Assembly: GCA_027532825.1 (NCBI GenBank)
Contig: JAPZTL010000005.1
Coordinates: 62,001 to 126,000 of the forward strand
Direction of reading: 5' to 3'
Origin: Silanimonas sp021297925
Lineage (GTDB): Bacteria > Pseudomonadota > Gammaproteobacteria > Xanthomonadales > Xanthomonadaceae
DNA length: 64,000 nucleotides
In this document: positions 39,285 to 47,590 of the stretch, one piece after another
How the letters are laid out: each line of letters begins with the position of its first letter
Position numbering within the stretch: the first letter of the stretch is position 1
The notes under the pieces: generated by a model
What the model saw: only the letters and a program-made list of their open reading frames with translations
What the model was told of the DNA's origin: nothing
Databases searched by the model: none
Made by a program: the position numbers and the translations under genes

Positions 39285-39992
39285 TCACTCGGCCCGGACG
39301 CGCAGGACCAGTGCTTCTGAGCCTCCGCTGCCGTTGGCGCGTGTGGTGAGGACCACCCATTGGCCGGGCTTGGCGCGGACCTGGCCTTCGTAGGCCATGG
39401 GTGTTCGGGTCGCGTCGGTCTGCGGGCGCGACTCCCGGACGTTGATGGACAAGGTCATGGCATCGCCCTCGGGAAACGCGCGCACCTGCATCGCCATCAA
39501 TTCCCCGTTCGCATCGGCGGGGCTCCCGCCCGAGGCGAGGCCAAGACTGAGCCGGTCCCGCACACCCAACAGGGTGCTGTCATCGCCGAGCGCGCCCGGG
39601 AGGTCCTTTAGATCGGCGGGCAGGGGCGACAGGGCATCCGCGGTCAGCCACCAGGCGTCGACATGCAGGGACTGCATCGGGGGAGGGTCGTCCTGCGCTC
39701 CCTCGAGCCCCTTGATGGCCGCGGCGATCGACGGCTGAAGGCTTGCCGGCGCGCGCACCAGGAGGGTGCCGGGTGCCGCGACCTCGGCACGCCCCAGGGC
39801 AGCATGGCCCTCGTCCTGGCTGAAGGTGAAATTGATCGCCGATGCGATCGCCTGCGCGCGCGCCGGCGGCACGGCATGCGTACTCAGTGTTGGCGTCTCG
39901 GCGGCCGGCTGGCAGCCGGCCAGCAGCGTGGCGGACAGTGCGAGGGCGAGGAGAGCGCTGGCGCAGCGGGGTGCGGGAACAGGGTAGGACAC
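39285..39992 (-). CDS. Lipoprotein of unknown function
   Basis: A 235-residue protein with a lipobox (LSATLLAGC; Cys near residue 27). The mature part has no recognised motif. A segment about residues 45-110 (AIASAINFTFSQDEGHAALGRAEV ... PSIAAAIKGLE) has the length and pattern of a small alpha/beta domain of the secretin-N or BON type, but this is weak. The start is a GTG at 39992 with no good ribosome site; a large inverted repeat lies 7 bases upstream and may govern translation or transcription. It is first in the unit with the sigma factor and membrane protein. Confidence 0.7.
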   Translation of the reverse strand: MSYPVPAPRCASALLALALSATLLAGCQPAAETPTLSTHAVPPARAQAIASAINFTFSQDEGHAALGRAEVAAPGTLLVRAPASLQPSIAAAIKGLEGAQDDPPPMQSLHVDAWWLTADALSPLPADLKDLPGALGDDSTLLGVRDRLSLGLASGGSPADANGELMAMQVRAFPEGDAMTLSINVRESRPQTDATRTPMAYEGQVRAKPGQWVVLTTRANGSGGSEALVLRVRAE

Positions 39993-39998
39993 GGGTGT

Positions 39999-40034
39999 GC
40001 TCGCGTGGGGATGTCTTCCCTTCTACACGCGAGC
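39999..40034. repeat. Inverted repeat in the leader of the lipoprotein/sigma-factor unit
   Basis: Perfect 9-base arms GCTCGCGTG (39999-40007) and CACGCGAGC (40026-40034) enclose a smaller hairpin, GGGA-TGTCT-TCCC. The structure ends 7 bases before the GTG start of the lipoprotein gene. An RNA fold over the start or an operator is possible. Confidence 0.5.
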
Positions 40035-40090
40035 GGCGGATTTCTTCACTGTCCTCGCCGACCGACCCCGTAGCCTTCCGGTGAACGACC

Positions 40091-41047
40091 TCAGGCCAGC
40101 GCGCCGCCGCAGCTCGAGCCCTGCCCGGCGGTGCAGCCGTAGCAGTGCCCGGCGACGGCGATGCGCTCGGGCAGGGTCCCGGCCAGCAGTTCATCGAGGT
40201 GGCGCGGGGCGCTGCCGCCGCCCAGCGGCATCTTCAGCATCTGGTTGAAGTCGCAGTCGAACAGCTCGCCGTTGTAATCGACGCTGACGAGCGAACGGCA
40301 CATCACCGCTCCGAGGTTGTCGTCGCGGTGCGCGGCGCGGAGCGTGCCCATGTAGGCCTCGAACTGGCCCTTCGACTGCAGCCACGAGCCGAAGCGCTGG
40401 ATCGGCATGTTGGCCAGCGCATACAGGTGGTTGAACACGATGCCGAAGTTGTCGCGGAGCAGGCGCTTGTAGTCGGCCTCGAGTTTTTCCTGCTGCGGCG
40501 GCAGGAAGGCGCCGTTCGGGTTGTAGACGAGGTTGAGCATCAGGCCGCTGCCGGGTTGGCCGTAGCCCAGCGCGTTGAGCGACTGCAGGGCGCGGATGGA
40601 GGCTTCGAACACGCCGTCGCCGCGCTGTTCGTCGACGTTGGCCTGGCTGTAGCAGGGCAGGGAGGCCACGGCCTCGACGCGGTGCTCGGAGAGGAAGGGG
40701 CCGACCCAGTCGTAGCCCGGCTCTTCCATGATCGTGGGGTTCAGCCGGTCCATCACGTGCAGCCCGCGCGCGCGGGCTTCGGCGACCAGCCAGCGGAACT
40801 CGGGGTTCATTTCGGGCGAGCCGCCGGTGAGGTCGAGCGTGGTCACGCCGAAGCGCTCGGCGACGGCGAGCGCGGTGGCCATCGTCGCCTTCGACATCGT
40901 TTCGGTGCGACGCGGGCCGGCGGCCACGTGGCAGTGCACGCAGCTCAGGTTGCAGCGGTAGCCGAGGTTGAGCTGCAGCGTCGTGAACGCGCCGCGGGTG
41001 AGGGCCGGGAACGGGATGTCCTTCAGCAGGGGCCAGGTGTCACGCAT
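40091..41047 (-). CDS. arsS: ArsS-type radical SAM enzyme of arsenosugar synthesis
   Basis: A 318-residue radical SAM protein with the cluster motif CNLSCVHC (C32, C36, C39), then LDLTGGSPEMNPEFRWLV and LMLNLVYNPNGAFLPPQQ, and a C-terminal Cys-rich end (CYGCTAGQGSSCGG) that fits the DUF3641/SPASM-like tail of ArsS. ArsS joins a 5'-deoxyadenosyl group to dimethylarsenite, the first step from methylated arsenic to arsenosugar. It overlaps the sterol-desaturase-like gene by 8 bases and closes the leftward cluster containing arsM. Confidence 0.92.
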   Translation of the reverse strand: MRDTWPLLKDIPFPALTRGAFTTLQLNLGYRCNLSCVHCHVAAGPRRTETMSKATMATALAVAERFGVTTLDLTGGSPEMNPEFRWLVAEARARGLHVMDRLNPTIMEEPGYDWVGPFLSEHRVEAVASLPCYSQANVDEQRGDGVFEASIRALQSLNALGYGQPGSGLMLNLVYNPNGAFLPPQQEKLEADYKRLLRDNFGIVFNHLYALANMPIQRFGSWLQSKGQFEAYMGTLRAAHRDDNLGAVMCRSLVSVDYNGELFDCDFNQMLKMPLGGGSAPRHLDELLAGTLPERIAVAGHCYGCTAGQGSSCGGALA

Positions 41048-41855
41048 GCGGGGTGGTCTCGGTGGGGGCGGGGCGCTGAGCGCGCCGGAAAGGGTTCAGC
41101 AGCAGGGCGGTCCAGCGTTGGTCGGCGTCGTTGCGCCAGCCCTCGAGGCCGATGGCCATGGCGCGTTGATCGGTGGGCGGCATCGCCGGGCGGGTGCGGA
41201 AGAGCCGGTCCCAAGCAGCGAGCAGGTTGCCGTAGTGGCTGTCGGTACAGGCGCGCTCGGGCGAGTGGTGCACGCGGTGCCACGTGGGCGTGACCAGCAC
41301 CGCGCTGACGGCGCGTTCGAGGCGCGGCGGCAGGGCGAGGTCGGCGTGCGTCCACAGCGCGGCCAGCGCGAGCAGGGTCTCGTACAGCGCGATGCCGGCA
41401 GCGGGAAGGCCGAGGGCCACGACCAGCAGCAGCTTCCAGCCCAGCGAGACGAGGATTTCGAGGGGATGGAAACGCAGGCCCAGCGTGGCCTCGAAGCGCG
41501 TGGCCACGTGGTGCACGCGGTGAAGGCGCCACAACCAGGGCCAGCGGTGCGAGGCGACATGCTGCGACCAGATCGCGAGGTCCATCAGCACGACGGTCGC
41601 AGCGATCGCGCCGATGCCGTCGAGGCCGATCGCCGGGAACAGGCCCAGCCCTTGCGACTGCGCCCACAGCGCGGCGCCGACCGTGCCGACCGGCACCAGC
41701 AGGCGCAGCAGCCCGCTGCCGGCCAAGGCAACGACGAGGTTGTCGAGCATCGTGCGGCCACGCATGTCGTGGCGGAAGCCGAAGCGCCACTGCAGCACCA
41801 GCAGCAGGGCCAGCAGGCCGAGCACGGCGGCGAGGCGGAGCAGGTCGGCGTTCAT
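41040..41855 (-). CDS. Sterol desaturase/fatty-acid hydroxylase family membrane protein
   Basis: A 271-residue protein with about 4-5 hydrophobic segments and the His clusters of the membrane di-iron oxygenase family: WSQHVASHRWPWLWRLH, HRVHH, and WHRVHHSPERACTDSHYGN. The N-terminal helix-rich part is normal. The family hydroxylates or desaturates lipids. In this cluster a lipid substrate tied to arsenic (arsenolipid) or an aldehyde precursor is possible but not shown. The start overlaps the TIGR04282 gene stop (ATGA). Confidence 0.88.
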   Translation of the reverse strand: MNADLLRLAAVLGLLALLLVLQWRFGFRHDMRGRTMLDNLVVALAGSGLLRLLVPVGTVGAALWAQSQGLGLFPAIGLDGIGAIAATVVLMDLAIWSQHVASHRWPWLWRLHRVHHVATRFEATLGLRFHPLEILVSLGWKLLLVVALGLPAAGIALYETLLALAALWTHADLALPPRLERAVSAVLVTPTWHRVHHSPERACTDSHYGNLLAAWDRLFRTRPAMPPTDQRAMAIGLEGWRNDADQRWTALLLNPFRRAQRPAPTETTPHA

Positions 41856-42556
41856 CGCGCCATCGTGGCCAGCAGGGCGTCGAGGCGGCGCGACACGCGT
41901 GCCTGCGCTTCGGTGCGACGCGGCAGGGCGGCCAGCGCCGCGGCGACGACGGCGAGGTCCCCCGGTTCATCGAGGTCGTGCGCGGTGTCGAGCGTGTGCA
42001 CGCGCAGGTCCTGCGGGAGCGCGGCGAGGAGGTCGCTGCGCGCGCCGGGCGTGCTGTAGCGCGGCGCCGTCCATGCGGCGAGTGGTGGCTCGACGCGTCC
42101 GCCCACCAGCCAGAAGCCGCCATCCTCGCTCGGCCCGAGCACGAGATCGGCCTTGGCGTGGACGAGGGCATCCACGGCATCGGACAGGGCCGGTAACGAC
42201 AGCTGCGGCAAGTCGGTACCGATCAGCAGCGCGGCGCCATGGCGAGCGCGCAGCGTGGCGTAGACCTGGGCCATGCGCTCACCGAGCCCACCGTCGCCCT
42301 GCGCGACCACCGGTAGGGAGTGCCAGGAATGGGATGCGGTGGCGACGTCGGCGTCCCCATCGCGCTCGGCTTCGGCCACCGCCCAGTAGGCGTGGAGCCG
42401 TCCGTCGCGCTGCAGGGCGATCGCGGTCTCGCCAACGGCGGTGGCGCAGTCGAGGTAGAGCGCTTCCGCCGCCTCGCGACCGATGGCCGGCCAGAGCCGC
42501 GACTTCACCGGCGAGCGGCCCGGTGTCTTCACGAACAGCGCGAGACCGGGGCTCAT
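41852..42556 (-). CDS. TIGR04282-type arsenosugar biosynthesis glycosyltransferase
   Basis: A 234-residue GT-A-type protein (DUF2064 family): LALFVKTPGRSPVKSRLWP at the start, GDGGLGERMAQVY, LIGTDLPQLSLPALSDAV and VLGPSEDGGFWLVGG. The sequence matches the family named TIGR04282, found with arsS and TIGR04283 genes. The ATG at 42556 is chosen because the conserved start follows at once; it overlaps the stop of the upstream gene (ATGA). The actual sugar donor is not known. Confidence 0.9.
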   Translation of the reverse strand: MSPGLALFVKTPGRSPVKSRLWPAIGREAAEALYLDCATAVGETAIALQRDGRLHAYWAVAEAERDGDADVATASHSWHSLPVVAQGDGGLGERMAQVYATLRARHGAALLIGTDLPQLSLPALSDAVDALVHAKADLVLGPSEDGGFWLVGGRVEPPLAAWTAPRYSTPGARSDLLAALPQDLRVHTLDTAHDLDEPGDLAVVAAALAALPRRTEAQARVSRRLDALLATMAR

Positions 42557-43227
42557 GCCGTGGCCCCGCGCGCGAAGGCGCGACGTTGCCGCCAGGTCAG
42601 CACGAGGTGCTCGCGCGTCGTCCGCCACCAGCCGTGATCGACGTAGCGCCGTGCGCTGGTTGCCACCCGGCCGCGCAGGCGTCGCAGCGGCAGACCGGCG
42701 CGACGCGCGGCATGGACGAAGGCATGGTCTTCACCGCGGCCGACCGACGGATCGAAACCGCCGAGTGATTCGAACAGGGTTCGCGGTGCCAGGAAGCCTT
42801 GGTCGCCGAACGGCATGCCGAACCAGCGGCTGCGGAGGTTGGCGCCGAAGGCGTTGATCGCCATCGCCGCCGGGCCGTCGTGGAAGGCGAGGTCGAACCA
42901 GCACAGCGCTGGGGCGTCGCCGCGCGCGAAGCCCGCCGCGGCCTGCCGTGCGGCGGCGAGCGTTTCCGCATCGACGCGGGAATCGGCATGCAGCACCCAC
43001 ACCGTCCCGCCGTGGGCCGCCGCCAGCCCGGCACTGATCTGCCGCGCCCGGCCGGCCGGAGCGGTGAGCACGCGCGTACTCGGCGGAGTGCCCGGGAGCG
43101 CGTCACCTTCGGCCAGCACCAGCACGCGCTCGATGTCGTCGCCCAACGGCAGGTCGTCCAGCAACGCGGCCCAGTCACGGTCGCCGGGGCCGGCCGGGAT
43201 GACGATGCTGAGCACGGGAGCCTCCAC
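42553..43227 (-). CDS. TIGR04283-type arsenosugar biosynthesis glycosyltransferase (GT2)
   Basis: A 224-residue GT2 protein: VLSIVIPAGPGDRDWAALL at the start, GRARQISAGLAAAHGGTVWVLHADSRV with the DxD-like HADSR, and WFGMPFGDQGFLAPR. It fits the family TIGR04283, the usual companion of TIGR04282 and ArsS. The start is a GTG at 43227, 11 bases after the arsM stop; no ATG is available near the conserved N-terminus. Confidence 0.88.
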   Translation of the reverse strand: MEAPVLSIVIPAGPGDRDWAALLDDLPLGDDIERVLVLAEGDALPGTPPSTRVLTAPAGRARQISAGLAAAHGGTVWVLHADSRVDAETLAAARQAAAGFARGDAPALCWFDLAFHDGPAAMAINAFGANLRSRWFGMPFGDQGFLAPRTLFESLGGFDPSVGRGEDHAFVHAARRAGLPLRRLRGRVATSARRYVDHGWWRTTREHLVLTWRQRRAFARGATA

Positions 43228-43238
43228 GGGCGGAGACC

Positions 43239-44291
43239 TCAGCAGCAGGCGCCGGCGGCCTTCGGCGCGGCGGTGGGCGAGGCCGGGGCGCAGTCGAAGA
43301 GGCCGAAGTGGCGGTCCTTGTTGCCACTCAATTCGAAGTGCGGCGCGAAGCGCGTGGCCGTCAGCATGTCGAAGGTGTTGCCGCAGACGCGCAGCGGACG
43401 GCCGGTCTCGAAGGTGTGGTGGTCGTCGAGCACGAAGGCGTGCGGCGCATCGGGAATCGTGCCGCGATACGTCGCGACCTGGCCGAAGTCCTCGCAGCGA
43501 TCTTCCAGCGCGAGCTTGAACGCCCGCACCGTGATCGATTCGAAATTCACGAAGCCGATGGCGGCCTCGATAGCCGGGTCGAGCAGCGGAATCGGCGCGC
43601 GGCTGACGGTGCGGGCATCGGCGCAGCCCACCTGTTGCATCAGGCGGCGGAAGTCCTCGGTGTACAGGGCGCCGCTGAGGCACTCGCCCAACAGCACGGG
43701 GTCGCGGCGCAGCGCCTCCGGGATGCGGCGATCGGCGAACACGTCGGAGAAGTACAGCTCGCCCCCGGGCCTCAGCACGCGGAAGATTTCGGCGAACACA
43801 CGCGCCTTGTCAGGCGCGAGGTTCAGCACGCAGTTCGACACCACCACGTCGATGCTCGCGTCGGCGATGCCGATGGCGCCGAGGTCTTCGATCAGGCCTT
43901 CATGGAACTCGACGTTGCTCGCCGCAAAGCCGTAGCGCTCGGCGTGCCAGTCTCGATGGCGGTTAGCCACAGCGAGCTGTTCGGGGGTCATGTCGACGCC
44001 GACGACGCGGCCCGTCGGGCCAACGAGGCGCGAAAGCAGGTAGGCATCACGCCCGGTACCGCAGCCGAGGTCGAGCACGGTGCGGCCCTCGAGCGCCGGC
44101 GGCAGCGGCGAGCCGCAGCCGTAGAAGCGCGCGAGGATTTCGGGGTGGATGTCGCCAAGCATCCGGCGCAGGGCGAGAGGCATGGCCTCGGCGGGGCAGC
44201 AGGCGCCGGTCTTGAGGTCGGCGCTCGATTGCAGCACCTCGCCGTAATACGTGCGGACGTCGGCGTGGGCAGGTTCGGACATCGTGTTCAT
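43239..44291 (-). CDS. arsM: Arsenite S-adenosylmethionine methyltransferase
   Basis: A 350-residue methyltransferase that methylates As(III). The SAM site is VLDLGCGTGRDAYLL (residues 72-86). The arsenic-binding cysteines are visible: C31/C32 (GACCP), C154 in VVSNCVLNLAPDKA and C204 in GECLSGALYTED. A C-terminal ~70-residue extension (YRGTIPDAPHAFVLDDHHTF) and a terminal GACC pair fit longer bacterial ArsM. The ATG at 44291 is used; 44282 is an alternative. It lies 10 bases after the PiT gene, in one operon with arsS. Confidence 0.95.
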   Translation of the reverse strand: MNTMSEPAHADVRTYYGEVLQSSADLKTGACCPAEAMPLALRRMLGDIHPEILARFYGCGSPLPPALEGRTVLDLGCGTGRDAYLLSRLVGPTGRVVGVDMTPEQLAVANRHRDWHAERYGFAASNVEFHEGLIEDLGAIGIADASIDVVVSNCVLNLAPDKARVFAEIFRVLRPGGELYFSDVFADRRIPEALRRDPVLLGECLSGALYTEDFRRLMQQVGCADARTVSRAPIPLLDPAIEAAIGFVNFESITVRAFKLALEDRCEDFGQVATYRGTIPDAPHAFVLDDHHTFETGRPLRVCGNTFDMLTATRFAPHFELSGNKDRHFGLFDCAPASPTAAPKAAGACC

Positions 44292-44301
44292 GGTGTCCCG
44301 G

Positions 44302-45318
44302 TCAAACGGAGGGAAGGAGGAAGTGAAGGAGCGCGGCGATCATGGCCGATGTGGGCAAGGTTACCCCCCACGCAAGGAGAATCATCGCGATGATGCGGAA
44401 GTTCGCTTTTCCGTTCGACAGCCCGATGCCGAAGAGGGCGCCGGTGCTGACATGCGTCGTCGAAACCGGAAGGCCAAAGCGCGAAGCGGCGATCACCAAG
44501 GTCGAGGTCACCAGGTTCCCGGCAAGGCCCTCGCGCGGATCCATCGCGGTGACGCGCCAGGCCAGCGTTTTCGCGACCCGATGCGCGCCCAACCAGCCGC
44601 CGATGGCCATCGCGATGACGACACTGCTCGAAGCGCCGGCGACGCCGCCCAAGCCCGCGGCGACGAGCAAAGCGGCGATTTTCGGTGTGTCGTTCAGGCC
44701 CCGGGCAAAGCCCACGACGGCGGCACTGAGAACGTGCAACAGGTCAATGCCGCGCAAGGAGCGCAGCGGGGGAGTCGCCAGCGATTCGATGGGGCCATCG
44801 CTTCGGGCGACGCGCGATGCAGCGGGTGCATGGGCCGTACGGCGAAGCAGGGGGGCGACGACGAGGGCGAGAACGGCGGCCATCAAGGGCGAGAGCAGAA
44901 GCGGAACGACGATGATCGCCGCGGCCTTCGCGAACTGGACACCGCCCGCGTCGTGGACGAGCCCCGCGCCGACCAGGCCGCCGAACAGGGCATGGGTCGT
45001 GGAGATGGGCAGGCTCGCCATCGTGGCGAGGCCGACTGTCGCCGTGGCCGCGCCGGCCACCGCGATCAGGAAGGGGACAGACACGGTAAGCGAATCCGGC
45101 ACAATGCCTTTCCCGCTGAAAGCAGCGAGCAGGCCCTGCGCGAGGAGGATCGAGGCCAGCCCGCCGGCCGCCGTCGCGAGGGTGGCCATCCAGATGGCGC
45201 CCCGCGTGGACATCAGCCCCGACCCGATGAGTGTTGCAGCGCCCTTGCTGTTGTCGTTGGCGCCATTGATGGTGGCGAGCGCGAGGGTCGTGAGAAGAAG
45301 CACGATCGTCAGGGTCAT
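44302..45318 (-). CDS. PiT-family inorganic phosphate transporter
   Basis: A 338-residue membrane protein with about 10 hydrophobic segments and the PHO4 signature at both halves: INGANDNSKGAATLIG near the start and GLNDTPKIAALLVA in the second half, plus PISTTHALFGGLVGAG and PVSTTHVSTGALFGIG. It should carry phosphate with a cation. Arsenate can use such carriers, so its place at the head of the arsM cluster may provide phosphate/arsenate entry (inference). It is 10 bases before arsM and 27 after the FAD fusion gene. Confidence 0.92.
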   Translation of the reverse strand: MTLTIVLLLTTLALATINGANDNSKGAATLIGSGLMSTRGAIWMATLATAAGGLASILLAQGLLAAFSGKGIVPDSLTVSVPFLIAVAGAATATVGLATMASLPISTTHALFGGLVGAGLVHDAGGVQFAKAAAIIVVPLLLSPLMAAVLALVVAPLLRRTAHAPAASRVARSDGPIESLATPPLRSLRGIDLLHVLSAAVVGFARGLNDTPKIAALLVAAGLGGVAGASSSVVIAMAIGGWLGAHRVAKTLAWRVTAMDPREGLAGNLVTSTLVIAASRFGLPVSTTHVSTGALFGIGLSNGKANFRIIAMILLAWGVTLPTSAMIAALLHFLLPSV

Positions 45319-45345
45319 GCAAGTCTAGGTCGTTGCCGTGAGGGA

Positions 45346-47502
45346 TCAGCCGCGTCGCCACGCGAAGAAGCGCTCGGCCCAGCGCAGCGCGCCCTGCGGG
45401 GCATTCGCCCGCTTCCACACGCCGGCGGCGTACTTGTTGGCCTCGTTCATCGTCGGGTAGGCGTGGATGGTGCCGAGCAGCTTGTTCAAGCCGAGGCCGT
45501 GCTTCATCGCCAGCACGAACTCCGGCAGCAGTTCGCCGGCATGCGCGCCAACGATGCAGGCGCCGAGGATGCGGTCGCTGCCGGGTGGCGTGAGCACCTT
45601 GACGAAGCCCTCGTCGTTGCTGTCGGCGATGGCGCGATCGAGATCGTCGATGCCGTAGCGCGTCACCTCGACGGCGATGCCCTGCGCCTTCGCCTCGTCC
45701 TCCGACAGCCCGACGCGCGCCACTTCCGGGTCGGTGAAGGTGACCCAGGGCACCACGCGGTAGTCGACCTTGAACGACCAGAACGGCGCGAGCAGGCCAT
45801 TGACCGCGGCGTACCAAGCCTGGTGCGCCGCCATGTGGGTGAACTGGTAGGGCCCGGCGACGTCGCCGGCCACGAGAATGTTCGGGAAATTGGTGCGCAT
45901 CAGGCCATCGACGGCGACGTGGCCGCGGGGGCCGAGTTCCACGCCGAGCTCCTGCAGGCCGAAGCCCTGCGTGTTCGGCGCGCGGCCCAGGGCCAACAGC
46001 AGGCGGTCGAAGGCGAGGCGCACTTCGGCACCGTCGGCTTCGGCCACCAGCACGCCGCCCTTGCCGTCGGCCGCGGGCTCGATGCGCAGGGCCTTGTGGC
46101 CGGTGGCGACATGCAGGCCCTCGTGCGCGAGGCGCTCGGCCAACAGCGCGCCGACCTCGGCGTCCTCGCGCGGCAGCAGGCGCGGCGCCATCTCGACCAC
46201 GCTCACCGCCGCCCCGAAGCGGGCGAAGCTTTGCGCCAGCTCGCAGCCGATCGGCCCACCGCCCAGCACCAGCAGGCGCTTCGGCAGTTCGCGCAAGGAC
46301 CAGACGCTGTCGCTGGTCAGCGCCTCGATGCCGTCGAGGCCGGGGAGCTTCGGCACCAGCGGCCGTGCGCCCGTGGCGATGACGATGCTGCGCGCGCTGA
46401 TCCGCTTGCCGTTGACCTCCACTTCCCACGGGGTGACGAGCCGGGCTTCGCCTTCGATCACGTCCACGCCCAAGCCGGTGTAGCGCTCGACGGAATCGTG
46501 CGGTTCCACCTTGGACACCACGCGCTGCACGCGCTCCATCACCTTGGCGAAATCGAAATCGGCGGTGAGCGAGTTCAGCCCATACTTCTGGGCCTCGCGC
46601 GCTTCGGCCAGCAGCCGAGCCGAGCGGATCAGCGCCTTCGAGGGCACGCAGCCGGTGTTGAGGCAGTCTCCACCCATCTTGTGCTTTTCGATCAGCGCGA
46701 CCTTGGCCTTCACCGCCGCACCGATGTAGGTGGTGACGAGCCCGGCCGAACCGGCGCCGATGGCGATCAGGTTGTAGTCGAAGGATTTCGGCTTGCGGTG
46801 GCCGGCGTAGACGCGGCGGGCTTTGAGCCAGCCCAGAACCGCCTTCAGCAGCAGCGGCAGCGCACCGAGCGCCACCAGTGCGCCCAGCAGGCCGGGCGAG
46901 AGGACGTCGCCGAGCGAGCGGATCTGGGCCAGCTGAGTGCCCGCGAGCACGTAGACGATGGTCGCCGGAAGCATGCCGAGTTGGCTCACCCAGTAGAACG
47001 TGCGCGTGGGCAGCGAGGTGAGGCCCGAAAGCAGGTTCACCAAAAAGAACGGGAAGGCCGGCACGAGGCGCAGGGTGAGCAGGTAGAAGGCACCGTCGCG
47101 GGCGATGCCGGCGTCGATGTCGCGCAGCCGCTCGCCAAAGCGCGCCCGCAGCGCGTCGCGGAAGCCGAAACGCGCGACGAGGAAGGCCAGCGTCGCGCCG
47201 ATCGAACTCGCGAAGGACACCAGCACGGTGCCTTCGATCAGCCCGAACAGTGCGCCGGACGCCAGCGTCATGACTGCCGCACCGGGGATCGACAGCGCGG
47301 CCACCAGTACGTAGGCGAGGAAGAACAGCGCGGCTGCCTGCCACGGGTTCGCTGTGACGGCGGCGCCCAGCGCGTCGGCCTGGGTCTTCAACGTATCCAG
47401 CGTTAGGAACTGGTGCGCGCCGCTCCACCAGACGCCTGTGCCGATCAAGGCGACCAGGACGATGGCTATCAGCGGGCGGTAGCGTTGGATTGGTGTGCTC
47501 AT
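45346..47502 (-). CDS. Fusion of VTT (TVP38/TMEM64) membrane domain and FAD disulfide oxidoreductase
   Basis: A 718-residue two-part protein. Residues 1-225 form a VTT/SNARE-associated membrane domain (VAALSIPGAAVMTLASGALFG, LRLVPAFPFFLVNLLSGLT). Residues 240-718 form a class-I pyridine-nucleotide disulfide oxidoreductase: FAD site NLIAIGAGSAGLVT, redox pair C280-LNTG-C285 in GGDCLNTGCVPSKAL, NAD site LVLGGGPIGCELAQ, ILVAGDVAGPYQFTH and the C-terminal HAYPTMNEANKYAAG. The mercuric-reductase C-terminal Cys pair is absent. The domain junction is open and the frame clean. It probably acts at the membrane on a thiol or quinone-linked substrate; the role in the arsenic cluster is unknown. Confidence 0.92.
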   Translation of the reverse strand: MSTPIQRYRPLIAIVLVALIGTGVWWSGAHQFLTLDTLKTQADALGAAVTANPWQAAALFFLAYVLVAALSIPGAAVMTLASGALFGLIEGTVLVSFASSIGATLAFLVARFGFRDALRARFGERLRDIDAGIARDGAFYLLTLRLVPAFPFFLVNLLSGLTSLPTRTFYWVSQLGMLPATIVYVLAGTQLAQIRSLGDVLSPGLLGALVALGALPLLLKAVLGWLKARRVYAGHRKPKSFDYNLIAIGAGSAGLVTTYIGAAVKAKVALIEKHKMGGDCLNTGCVPSKALIRSARLLAEAREAQKYGLNSLTADFDFAKVMERVQRVVSKVEPHDSVERYTGLGVDVIEGEARLVTPWEVEVNGKRISARSIVIATGARPLVPKLPGLDGIEALTSDSVWSLRELPKRLLVLGGGPIGCELAQSFARFGAAVSVVEMAPRLLPREDAEVGALLAERLAHEGLHVATGHKALRIEPAADGKGGVLVAEADGAEVRLAFDRLLLALGRAPNTQGFGLQELGVELGPRGHVAVDGLMRTNFPNILVAGDVAGPYQFTHMAAHQAWYAAVNGLLAPFWSFKVDYRVVPWVTFTDPEVARVGLSEDEAKAQGIAVEVTRYGIDDLDRAIADSNDEGFVKVLTPPGSDRILGACIVGAHAGELLPEFVLAMKHGLGLNKLLGTIHAYPTMNEANKYAAGVWKRANAPQGALRWAERFFAWRRG

Positions 47503-47590
47503 GCGAAGACCTTGGGAATGGAAGACCGGGGCGAAGGTCCTTCGAGGCCCGGCCCGGGTGTCACTGTGGCCTGCGCGCTGGCACCTCGCG

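Noticed and set aside
44251..47406. 1051-codon plus-strand open frame across arsM, PiT and the FAD fusion
   Set aside because: It crosses three well supported genes and consists of low-complexity Gly/Arg/Gln/Asp runs typical of antisense frames.
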